NCBI GenBank assembly: GCA_004352715.1 | Contig: SCFE01000063.1 | Coordinates: 774,494-799,074, forward strand | Direction: 5' to 3' | DNA from: Hofstenia miamia | Lineage: Eukaryota > Xenacoelomorpha > Acoela | DNA length: 24,581 bases | Part shown: positions 8,809 to 18,924 of the stretch, one piece after another | Layout: each line of letters opens with the position of its first letter | Numbering within the stretch: position 1 is the first letter of the stretch | Program-made: the position numbers and the translations under genes | The notes under the pieces: model-generated | Seen by the model: only the letters and a program-made list of their open reading frames with translations | Told to the model about the DNA's origin: nothing | Databases searched by the model: none

Positions 8809-11800
8809 AGATTATGCAAGCCAACCGTAATGTTGAAAACACAAATTTCAAATTTCTGTGTTTAATATGATTGGTCTGTAGAATTTCAAGAGTTGACCAT
8901 AAATTTTTTTGGAATTGTTTCTTAGAAGCTGATTATTTTTAATTGATTTCAACACCGAAAATTATTATGTATTTAAATGTTGCACGTTGTGTTTTTCTTG
9001 GCAATGTCTATAGCTAATGACAATCATTGTAACCGAATAAAAAAATGCATGAAGCTTAGTTAAATATTTCCATAGAAATTTTGAATTAGTCAGTTAATTT
9101 AATAAAAACTACAAAGGAAAAACTGCTTTCAGAGTTTTTGTGGCTCTATTATACAAAATGAAAAACACAATAGGAGCATGTTCTGGAATTTTCCTTGGTG
9201 TGATCCTTCTAATGAACATACAGTATGTTTTCCAAGTAAGCACAAAATCTTTCCAAAATTTTTGTTTCCTCTAAACTAAATTTGGAGTTGAACCATGATT
9301 GTTCAGGCGATTGCGAAGAGTTATCTACTTTTTAGTTTCTTCTCTGCTTTTGTTAAACTCAACAAAGTATACTAATTAAATGCAGTCACTGTCTGATACT
9401 TGAGATTCACTTGGGAATTTTATCTCGTGGAATGATATACATCTGTCAATAAAATATCAATTTTTGTCTAATACTATTATTGTTAAATTTCTTCCTTAAG
9501 TTTAGTTCTTAACTATAGAATATCATCTCAAATTCTCAACTTAATTGTATCGTACATTTGCTATCTCCAAAATTTCTATTAACCTACATTAACACCCAAA
9601 TATTTACTAATTAGGTGTGAAATCAACCTGTTTATCTGGACATTTAAGTAGCTCTTCATGTAAGAATTCAATAAATGTGTACTTTTTATAAGATTTGTTT
9701 CAATATGTATATGTCTATCATTTTCTAGCCCAACTTAAATAATTGAGCTCTTAAAATTTCCAAAAAATTTAATTTTATTGTAAGGATGTTAAGCTTTAGT
9801 ATACTAATGATCAGAAAAAAAGTAAGGGATTATGATATGCATTTTCAAAACATTTACAATATCAGCATCCAAAAGTTTATTGTTAGCCCACTAGTGCAGC
9901 ATTCATGTGCTATGTCCACGTTTAGCCCAACGTATTATGTTGCTCCCACGCATTAATTGTAACGGAATGTTTACCACGCACATTAATTATAATGATTGCA
10001 GTGTAGTGCATTATAATGTGCGCGTATTATATTGTTTCCCATCCCTCCTACTAATTGTCTTCGTAAAGCAAGTGTTTTGCAGTGATCATTAGTTTATAAT
10101 GAGTGAACGCTATGCAATTATTTTGACCGTCCCTTAGATTGTGAACAATAGGAGTATGAATGATGTGGGTCGTTCATCTGCATATTCCGTTAATTTGCTC
10201 ATTCAAAGATAAAAGCGGAATAGGGCAGCATTATCTTAGCGATTTCGCTCCATTGTTTTCATCGATCAATTTTGAATGAACAACTGTCGTAGCTCGTGAC
10301 ATTGTGTTGTATTGAATTTGGGGAATTCACAAAATTTCTCATTTTATAATACACTAAGTATATAGATTTTCTTTCGCAATCCGAAAACTTCACTTTCTAT
10401 TATTTCGTACTAAAAGATATTTGCGAATGCATTGATCATTTCAAGTTAAAATATGGCAATCCACAAATCAACTTTAGGTTGGACAATACGTTTCCAATAA
10501 TTACATGAACACTGGGCTTACCTCCCTTAATTCAATACCCTAGTCTCCTCGTTATCATATAATTGTGTGGGAGAAATAAGGTAAGAATCCCACCGGTTCA
10601 TTATATTTTCAAGGAAACTATTCAAAAATTGGTTTTTAAGCAAAATCTGATAATGGGTTACGAAATATATGTTGATTTTAAATATTGTAACGCTCCCTTT
10701 TTTAGTTTTTATCGGTTATATAAGATATTTGCCTTCAACTTATACTTTTTTAGTATTGGAACGTGGAAAGTATTAATGAATTTTAATTTTTTGTTCTTGG
10801 TTGTTGCAAATATATTTTTTCGTACAATTTCATATTAAAAAGCTATTTAATTGAAATTTCCCGCTAATCTCTGCTTTTGATGCTTCGTTTCAATTCTCTT
10901 AAACAGTCGCTGTTTGTTTTCAGTCAATTAGCTGACGTGTGAAAAACACGAAATTTGCTTCTAATCTGTTATGTCTTTGTCATGTGCCGGATTGACGCTA
11001 ATACACTAGATTTCGCCTGCAACGCTTTCTTTTCTTCTCTCTGTTTTTGACGAATTTGATTATTCCTGTTATTGAATGCACCTTGTAGTCATGTTTTATT
11101 TGATTAGCCAACGCATCTCTGCTTCCTTTTCACAATCGTTGTACTATCATATTTCATTGAAAAACGAAATCGTCCTTTTGCGCAGGCTAGATTGTTCATA
11201 ACTATAAAAATTTGGTTAATTGAATTCATACATATGCATTATAGAGTAAACTATTTAATTAGTAACACATGTGAAATGTACATTATTTATATTATAATGC
11301 TCTCGATTCTAAATAAAAATACACTTTAGTAAGTTTACTCTAATACATTAATAGGCTTTATCTAAATCTATATTTTACGTTGACTATGTCGAACCAAAAT
11401 ATTTTTTCATCTGTGTATTAATGATTAAATCACATCTATTGGCCTCTCCAAGAAAAGTTTCTTCTTTTTTAACTTAAAAAGTTTCATTAGGGGTATGCGA
11501 GCATACTCAAACCCATGGGACTGAGGCCAATGAGTGAATCAACTGGGACCACAGATTTGAAATAGTTTTTGCTTATTTTGCTCAAAGTAGGGGTTGTGCT
11601 CTGGCACCAATGGCACTATCGCATCAGATACATTCATGGGACTCGAACCGAAAAATTTGGTACCGCTCAACCCTAAATTTTGTGAGTTTGGAGACATTTA
11701 TTCAGTCAGGGAGATTTGGGTTGCTAATTGCAAATTCATTCACAAAGAAGCAATGAAAGTTCACGACATGGGTCAATAACTATGCAGTTGTTTTGATTAA

Positions 11801-11914
11801 AGTTTGAAGTGTACACAATTTACTAAAATTAGTTTTTCAATAAACAATCATTGTCTTTGTGATTTCCAATGACTATGAATGTTTTGCCGTAGTCATTTTG
11901 GACTCAAGTTCATG
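8809..11914. other. AT-rich non-coding stretch
   Basis: No gene or recognisable element seen. Open frames at 9907-10092, 10563-10838 and 11594-11779 lack motifs; the one at 10563 is hydrophobic and AT-biased in the manner of random AT-rich translation. The stretch 11490-11780 is somewhat less AT-rich but has no identifiable content. Confidence 0.55.
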
Positions 11915-12259
11915 CGAGACATCAGATTTGTCAACGAGCCGTAATTTCTAATCTCCGTTCGCCACAGAAAATCTTTCAATGAGTCTCGTTTCAGCTTGGT
12001 ATTTTTCTTAAAATATTGAGCTATCATAATTTTTTCAATTGCTCTTCCTATTATTTGATAAACATTTCTAAAATACGACTATAAGTCATGAATATTGCAT
12101 GAAAAAATAAAAAAATCTGCATAATCAAATTAACAAGCAGCACTATAAATTTGGTTTGCTTAAGAAGGGCTCGTTTTGGGCTCGTTGTATATCCAATACT
12201 CTGCTCAAGCTCGGGTCGGCTCGTTCGAAGCTCGGCTCTTTGACAAGTCTGCGAGTCAT
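11915..12259 (-). mobile_element. hAT-type MITE, copy 2 (329 bp plus 8-bp TSDs), inverted
   Basis: The element spans 11923-12251 and is the same family as 8489-8800 in opposite orientation. Its right portion (about 12168-12251) matches the reverse complement of the left end of copy 1, including the blocks around the internal GAGCCCAAAACG segment. The ends are more decayed: CAGATTTGTCAACGAGCC at the left, and a right end differing by one base from the copy 1 terminus near the G/T change at 12239. Flanking octamers CGAGACAT (11915-11922) and CGAGTCAT (12252-12259) match at 7 of 8 positions. It has no coding capacity. Confidence 0.8.
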
Positions 12260-14182
12260 CGTATATAGTACATATTTGTATGATTTTGAAGTGTATTACC
12301 ACCTATAGGGTTAGCAATTTTTTGAACTTATACATGTAAATTCATCAAAGCTTAACTTGCATAAGGATTTTGAACATAATATATTCGAATTGCTGTTCAC
12401 AATTGTATGAATTTCTCAAATAGAATACAAATTGTATTGGAAAGAAATTTAGAAAATTTTATGTAATGCAACAATTATTAAGAGAATATATCACAAAAGT
12501 CAGTGTAATTTTGTAATAATTTATATAAAAAATTGCGGATATATTTTTGCCTTGAGTAGTTAAGCTTTGAATGGATGGCGCACCTTTTTATAAATAATTT
12601 TAAAATTTTAAAGCTAAATGATATCAGGATTTCAATTCTGCTAGTGTGCGTAGGACAAACTCATTATAAAACATGTGTAGATTTCTAAACATCACATGCT
12701 GTTCATAATGTCATTCGCTGTGGCAAGAATGTAGGTAATTTTTCCGATTGTTTGCTTTAGAAATCTTTTATATGAAATAAAATTGTAGTTCATATGGTAA
12801 TTCGCTAAATGTGCTTGGGTTTATATTCATTCGTTCTAAATTCTGCATTTCCATACCCGACGACTCATTTGTGATAGTTTTGTTGTTTTTTTGGCTCTTT
12901 GTTGTTTGCGATTTAACATATTGTTGTGAAGAATATATTGATATTCGTACATAGCAAACAAATGTGTTAAGATTGGGATTTTGTAATCTTTAAGTTTGCC
13001 TTTTGAGAACAAGACTTTTGTGTGAGAAGTCATTTCTTAATGTTGTATAAGATATTTCTATCTATTTAATTGCATTATTAACTGACTGGCAAGATACTAT
13101 AATCTGTGTAGTTGGTTTGGTAATTATTTTCATTTACCGCAATTGCCACGTGGTGGTTCTATCTGATAAATGTAACTAATTCCACTAGGCAGAGCATAGC
13201 TTTGCCATTTACTATTTTATTAATTGTCCCGTTATTGCCTAATGGGATGACTGAGATAGACTTGGCTTTATTTAAATGTATATAATTTATTTATAATAAA
13301 TCTTATTTCCCGCTTCATTGATTAAATTGACTTTGGTTCTTTGTAGATTTTCTCCTAGACAGTTATTACTTAACAATATACTCCAATAGTCGAGTTTATC
13401 AAATTATGAGTCTGCTAAAGAATCAGTTTCTGGTGTGGTAAAGGATTAATTCACTGAATTCAGAAAGAAAATAGAAAGTAATTCTGCACTTCTTCCCATT
13501 CTTGTGTGTGTTCCTTAAGTCGAAATATTTTGGTCAGATTCAAAGTTGGAGTCAACGGGTCGAATGAAAAGTTATGAAAATCAGTGATCGTCAAAAATTA
13601 AATTACAAAACAATTAATTTCTCTTTTAATGATTGCTTTGAAGCGAGTACTTCAATTCACTGTCCCTTGTTTGCTCTAAATTCAAAGTCATAAGATACCC
13701 GCGTTGAAGTTGCAGTACGAGGACCTGACTTACTAAATAGTCCTTTTAGAAGGTGGAATTTGGTTGACAATGTTAGCTTGTTTTAGGCACGCCTTTTTCA
13801 AGTAGTAATCATTGATATTTCTCTATTTGCAAATCTAGACATTTTGGTTGTAGGAAATTACAATTAAAACTTTTCAGTTAAATTTTGATAATTATTGATG
13901 AGAATAACTGTTCTTTACAGTGCAGACTAATGAAGTAGATACCAGGTAAAAAAATTGACAACACTAATGGTGACCCGATTGGTTCCAACTTCTTTTATTG
14001 GAAATCCAGTATTTATTAAATGTATTTTTCAAAACTCGACAGATTGTTTCTAAACAAGTTTGTTGCCGTTAGTTAAATTGTGAAGTTACAGCCTATAATT
14101 CGAATGGATATTTATAGTTCAATTTCCAAATAAAAAATTGCAAAAGTTAATGAATTAATTGTTTGTAAATTATTTCATTTAG
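12260..14182 (+). other. non-coding region just upstream of the RBMS-family gene
   Basis: AT-rich sequence without credible open frames. It ends in TTATTTCATTTAG (AG at 14181-14182), a plausible 3' splice site 6 bases before the gene's ATG. It may therefore be the last intron before the coding exon, or the outron before a trans-splice site if the organism is a nematode. No core promoter could be identified with confidence. Confidence 0.45.
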
Positions 14183-14188
14183 GTCACA
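14174..14188 (+). promoter_or_regulatory. candidate 3' splice site and start context of the RBMS-family gene
   Basis: The pyrimidine-biased TTCATTTAG ends at 14182 and is followed by GTCACA and the ATG. If this is a real acceptor, the exon begins at 14183 and either the upstream exon is 5' UTR or coding continues in frame through GTC ACA ATG. It could also be a spliced-leader acceptor in a nematode. Without splicing, the in-frame TAG at 14180-14182 makes 14189 the first usable start. Confidence 0.45.
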
Positions 14189-15409
14189 ATGGTGAACGTG
14201 TATGACAACAATAACGTAGACACTGCACCCACTCAAAAACAATCATCTCCAACGGTTATTTCAACTACATCAGTAGTCGTTGTAAATGGCACCAACGCAG
14301 TGAATGGTTACACTAAACCACGAAACACCAAGTCTAACTCAGCCTCATATGCTGTCGTCGTCAGCCAGAAGGCCAGTGACAACAGTGAGCCCACATCGCA
14401 ACCTGCTATCATCAACAATCACAAATCAGGTGCTAAACAACAGCATACCATTCCACCAAAAGATGCTCTACGCACCTCCACCAACGCCAGACATCAAGCG
14501 AAAGTCAACGCTGTAGTTCAAAATGGAGTGGTAGGTTCTACCGAACCACAAAATACCACAACCAATGATTCCAAGATGACTAATGGAGTTGTTGCAGGAC
14601 TAGTCAAGTTATCTGTTAAATCTGATGTAGAAGAAGATAATGGTTTATCACAAACAAACTTATATATTCGTGGCCTGAAGGAAACCACTACCGACCAGGA
14701 TCTCGTTGAGTTGTGTAGGCGGTATGGCACTATTGTGTCAACCAAAGCTATCACCGATGGTACCTCTAATCGATGCAAAGGTTATGGATTTGTGGATTTC
14801 GCTATAGGGACAGAGGCAGCAACTGCAGTGCAACAACTACAACGTGAAGGAGTTTTGGCCCAAATGGCGCGTAGACAAGCACAGGATCCAACGAATTTGT
14901 ATTTAGCTAATTTACCGCCCACTATGGACGAGAAAAAATTGGAACGTACACTTAGACCTTTCGGATCTGTAGTTTCTACCCGAGTTTTGCGTAATGCTCA
15001 GGCTGCCAGTAAAGGTGTTGGGTTTGCGCGGATGGACTCAACGGCAGCTTGCGAAAGAGCTATCATGGCACTCAATGGTCGCGTTCTCACTGGTGCATTT
15101 AATCCTCTGGTAGTCAAATTTGCTGATACTGGCAGACGCCGACGAAGTGAAGAATCAGTTGAACAGCAGCCCCAGCAACCCGTCGTACTTCAGCCAGTTC
15201 ATTGGCCCACGTTTTATCAACCAGTATACTCTCGAATCATTTCATTTGACCCTTACCTTATAGCACCAACACCTCACCTTATCGCACCTGCTCCTGCTGG
15301 CCATCAGTATGTTGCTGCAACTGCAGCCGCACCTTTCTACTTGCCTGAAACTAGTTACATTCCTGAAACCACCCCACTAGTCACTTACACTGTTCCATCC
15401 CATAGCTGA
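14189..15409 (+). CDS. RBMS-like: RBMS-family tandem-RRM RNA-binding protein (shep/sup-26-like)
   Basis: A 406-residue protein in one uninterrupted exon. Residues 1-150 are low-complexity, rich in Asn, Thr, Ser and Val. RRM1 spans about 156-226, with RNP2 LYIRGL (158-163) and RNP1 KGYGFVDF (197-204). RRM2 spans about 236-313, with RNP2 LYLANL (237-242) and RNP1 KGVGFARM (275-282). The blocks TTDQDLVELC, IVSTKAI, QDPTNLY, VGFARM and VKFAD and the roughly 10-residue inter-RRM linker are hallmarks of the RBMS/MSSP family, which includes Drosophila Shep and C. elegans SUP-26. A basic GRRRR (315-319) and a Gln/Pro-rich tail follow, with LIAP repeated at 357-360 and 364-367. The family binds single-stranded A/U-rich nucleic acid and regulates mRNA stability or translation; that is family knowledge. 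The ATG has A at -3 and G at +4, and an in-frame TAG lies at 14180-14182. The stop TGA is followed directly by TAG. Extra upstream exons cannot be excluded. Confidence 0.92.
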   Translation: MVNVYDNNNVDTAPTQKQSSPTVISTTSVVVVNGTNAVNGYTKPRNTKSNSASYAVVVSQKASDNSEPTSQPAIINNHKSGAKQQHTIPPKDALRTSTNARHQAKVNAVVQNGVVGSTEPQNTTTNDSKMTNGVVAGLVKLSVKSDVEEDNGLSQTNLYIRGLKETTTDQDLVELCRRYGTIVSTKAITDGTSNRCKGYGFVDFAIGTEAATAVQQLQREGVLAQMARRQAQDPTNLYLANLPPTMDEKKLERTLRPFGSVVSTRVLRNAQAASKGVGFARMDSTAACERAIMALNGRVLTGAFNPLVVKFADTGRRRRSEESVEQQPQQPVVLQPVHWPTFYQPVYSRIISFDPYLIAPTPHLIAPAPAGHQYVAATAAAPFYLPETSYIPETTPLVTYTVPSHS

Positions 15410-15856
15410 TAGCTCTGTAAGACTGTAGAGAAAAACAGTATTTTTATTGGCAGGGATTTTGTTAATGCGCATTGGTATTTATGGAGTAGACGCTGGTTGT
15501 CTTTCATCATTTTTTCGATTCTCGTCTCACTTGACAGCCTGGTTAGCCTTAAGTTCGTTTTTTGTGTAGTTTGCAGTTGAATTTTTATATAAACAGTGAC
15601 ATTTAATTTTTCAAAATTTTAAATTTTGTATTGTAAAAATATTGCAGAATTTTATTGTGAAATAATGTTTTTATAGATTAAAATGACACACTTTCTTTGA
15701 AAGAGAGACAGAGAAACAAGTGATATTTAATATTTCGCATTCAGCATTCGTTTTCCATAGGTAAGTGATATTTTGGTTGTTAATGCTTTGTACATTATAT
15801 TTCCATGCTAATTTAGCGTGTGTACTTGAATGCATTAATAAAGAAATCGCTGTCAT
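15410..15856 (+). terminator. 3' UTR with AATAAA polyadenylation signal
   Basis: After the tandem stop codons there is AT-rich untranslated sequence. A canonical AATAAA lies at 15837-15842 and is followed by T-rich sequence, so cleavage is expected around 15855-15865. The UTR contains many A/U-rich stretches, which would suit post-transcriptional regulation, though this base composition is general in the window. The reverse-strand open frame 15671-15856 has no protein character. Confidence 0.5.
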
Positions 15857-18449
15857 ATTTATTTTTCACAAACTTACTTCAATACTTTCACATTTTTTTA
15901 TTATCAATTGCATGAAATTTCTATAATTCCACGTGATTTTTTTCAATCGGTGACTCATTTTATTATTAATAGGCCATTTTTTATCATTTGGTAATTGGGC
16001 AATTCGAATAGATATTTTGCTGTTTTTATTTCACAATTGTAATTGAAGAATAACAGATGAATACCCAACTTTCTTTTGAACTTGAAAATTTTCATCAATT
16101 TGTGTTTGAGACGAGGATTGTGGATCCGACTCGGTCTAGGTTATTCATATATTAGCTGTCAGTGTCATAATAGCATGCTCAACTTAATGAGTACAGGTCA
16201 TTTATAAGTTTCCGCTAATCAATGGTATGCTATAAGACTTGGTGGTAGTTTGGCGGACGTGATAATAGTGTGTCTGTGTACGCCTTTTGTATTCCAAACC
16301 CCGGATGCAAACAGATTAAAATTTGTAAGGTATCTCATATTTGTAATCAAACACAAACACATCCAAAAGTAATCTTAACGAAACTTGTACAAGACACAAT
16401 TAATCAGATAAATGACTGGGAAACTGTGTGTCCGTTGTCTAGATCTTGGACGGGCATCTGGTCGCCCGCAAACTTCTACTTGATGGATCTGTAGAACAAC
16501 CCAACTTTCGGTTTAGGAGATTTTATGCTTAAATATTATGATGAGCCATAATAGGGCCGAATAATCGCGGCCCATTTACAACAGATTATAGATTAATAAA
16601 ATGTTTTGAACAACTTGTTAATTTTTACTCGCCTTTTTATTCTATAGTTTCGAAGATTTGAAATTCCTATAAGTTATTTTATGTTTATCATACATAATAT
16701 TCTAAGCACAATGCAGCATAAAATTGGCTTAAGAAGAATTTTATAATTTGTTATTTTGGGAAACTATTGGATTCATTCTAAATGTTGACCCCAAATGCTT
16801 AAATTTTGCATATTTCGTTGTGTTCGAGCCTAGGGCCTCCAAGATGTCATAAATATATCATTAAAAATAGCACTGTTTTTTGCAATTCACTGCGAAACTA
16901 TTTTAGGTGGTTGTGAACTATATTCGCCCTTTGCAAATTCAACTGTTTGCATTACTCGCTTTTAAAAATATATGCATAGAAATGGAGCGCGCTTAATAGC
17001 AATTAGGAAAACTATTTTCTTGATTATTGTGAGAAATTCTACCAAAATAACACTAGTAAAATTCATTAAATTTACAAATTACTTAAAAATTGTTCATTGC
17101 TTGTAGATTAGCTGTTAGGGTGGACGACAGGCAAAGATGGCTAGGTAAAAACCTTTAAGATTGTCCACAAATTTATGTGATAATTTTATACAAAACAAGA
17201 AATTGAAAGTTTTCAATAAGCTATACCATGTATTATGTGATTTTTATAAACGACATCAAAATAAGTAATTACAGGGTTGGCATGCTTAAAACGATACCCC
17301 ATCAGATACACTGGCTGAAATGTAAAAGCAGTTTAGAATTATTGAAATAATAAATATGTAGAATTATGAAGAAAGTTTTATTTATAATGGACAATTTTTT
17401 GCAATTGATTGACAGCAATCAAGTGTAAAAAAACACCTACATTATTTGGGTTTGAGAATTGTACCCTCAAAAAATTCTTAAAACCATTTTTAGTCATTTA
17501 TTTGCTGATTTCAAATACAGTACTAATTAATATTTCACTGTTAGAAAATAGTTACTAATATTTCATAACAATGGCGTTTGCAATTTTAATTTATGCTTGA
17601 TTGAAAATTTTGACATAGGCAGTATTCTAGTGAATTAATAAAATATATCAATGATATTCAAAATATGTCTACAAACTTGAAAAAATCGAAATAATAAATT
17701 TCGATTAGTCTATTAAAATGGATAAATTGCAAAATTAATTATTTTATTAGAACCATTACATGTTTTTTTTAACTGTCCGTTGTTACTATTTGTAATTATT
17801 ACTAAACGTTCTTAATCATTTTTTGCTGGTAATGTTTTTATTGTGGAAGACACCATTTTTAAGACCATCCCTGATGAAAAATATACTTTTTAATAAGAAT
17901 AATGAAATCATTTGAAAAGTACTGATAACTTATCAAATAACGTCATAATAAATGTGTACAAAGTGATATTTACATTAAATAGATGCGTAGGTTGTGGCAT
18001 TGTTAATGTAATTAGTTACGTAAATAGTGTAATCACTATATAGCTATAATATAATAATGCTTATTTTTTCACAAACTGTTGTACTGGAATTTTCCAATTT
18101 AGGCTCATTTTTATACAATTCAACCTGATTTTTTTATTTCATGCTCATTTGTTAATAAACAAATAACGATCCTGAATTAGAGAGTGAGTTATAGGTTTCG
18201 GTCCGTTTTTAAGTCTAGAAAATTTTTTAATTATGTATATATATTAATGGTGACTGCTATGTTTTATGGTATTAAAGTGTTGAAAGCGCAGATTTTTTAT
18301 GTATAAAAAGCAACGGCCTGATTTCGGATGATGTGTAATATTAACGGCATTAATAGTTCATTTGACATACAGTAAAGGTATATGACAATAATAGTCATTT
18401 TATTTTTAGTAAAAGCAACTCTCAAAAGAGGAGCAATTGCTGATATGCA
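15857..18449. other. AT-rich non-coding stretch downstream of the gene
   Basis: No gene seen. An open frame at 16270-16494 starts with GTG, has several cysteines and matches nothing recognised. A possible hAT-like pair of ends at 17272 and 17873 is listed separately. Sequence just left of 18450 may include the 5' end of the mariner-type element, but no terminal repeat could be defined. Confidence 0.5.
17272..17873. mobile_element. weak candidate hAT-like element
   Basis: The left sequence CAGGGTTGGCATGCTTAAAA and the reverse complement of the right sequence, CAGGGATGGTCTTAAAA, share CAGGG, TGG and CTTAAAA with a small gap. Both starts look like hAT termini. The flanking octamers match at only about half their positions, so a target duplication is not shown. 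No coding sequence lies inside. This could be coincidence. Confidence 0.22.
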
Positions 18450-18734
18450 ACGGAGGGCCTACCAAGAATATCTCGAATGCCTGCAAACCTCAGAAAAATC
18501 AAGGACCACAGAAACAAAGAACCCTCGTCATTTGCCACAACAAAAACACTTCGAGTATCTCAACGTAGTGTTGCTAGAGCATTGAAAATATTTTTTGGTC
18601 TAACAGAATTTCAAAAATTACGGTTATCAAAGTTAACACCTGAAAAAAAATTACAGGCAGACTGTAATCGTGTAATCAAATTCGACAAAAATTTGGTGTT
18701 AATTCAAACCGTTCCACTTAATAGCCACCGCTGA
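18450..18734 (+). pseudogene. mariner-type transposase, N-terminal DNA-binding fragment
   Basis: An open frame with the pattern of the N-terminal helix-turn-helix domain of Tc1/mariner-superfamily transposases. A charged lead (RKIKDHRNKEPSSF) is followed by a recognition-helix-like segment (LRVSQRSVARALK), then FGLTEFQKLRLSKLTPEKK. The last part corresponds to the family pattern of hydrophobic Gly-Leu, Tyr/Phe-Lys and Leu-Thr-Glu/Pro. Only about 90 residues remain before a stop at 18732-18734, against roughly 340 in a complete transposase. The matching C-terminal part is on the same strand at 20371-20631, and a minus-strand Tc1-like element lies between. The exact start is unknown and the copy is dead. 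Confidence 0.6.
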
Positions 18735-18924
18735 TTGATAATTTAAAGTCGGTTTGACGGCTGATAATAGAAAAAATGATGTTCAGTAGCAAGCAAAAAT
18801 CTTAGTCCACTAGTTACATTCATAAGAGAGTCAGACAGTAAATCCTAAAGGAACATACCGTCACTCATAATGTTACTAGAAGCGTTTCTAGGGCATGCCT
18901 TAAATATGCTCTAAATTATATGTG

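Noticed and set aside
8588-8851. Overlapping open frames on both strands at 8588-8830 and 8660-8851
   Set aside because: They lie almost wholly in the non-autonomous MITE, read across its terminal repeat and show no transposase motif.
10563-10838. 91-codon hydrophobic open frame
   Set aside because: Phe/Tyr/Ile/Asn-heavy composition is what AT-rich non-coding DNA gives. No membrane-protein family or conserved motif was recognised.
11590-11665. B-box-like GGTTCGAGTCC on the minus strand
   Set aside because: No five-pair T stem, acceptor stem or A-box could be placed around it, so it is not a tRNA.
14304-14778. Open frames 14304-14516 (plus) and 14518-14778 (minus) inside the RBMS-family gene
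   Set aside because: Both overlap the real coding frame in other frames, with low-complexity composition dictated by it. They are shadows.
16270-16494. 74-codon open frame with several cysteines
   Set aside because: It begins with GTG, not ATG, has no flanking splice sites of note and matches no known cysteine-rich domain.
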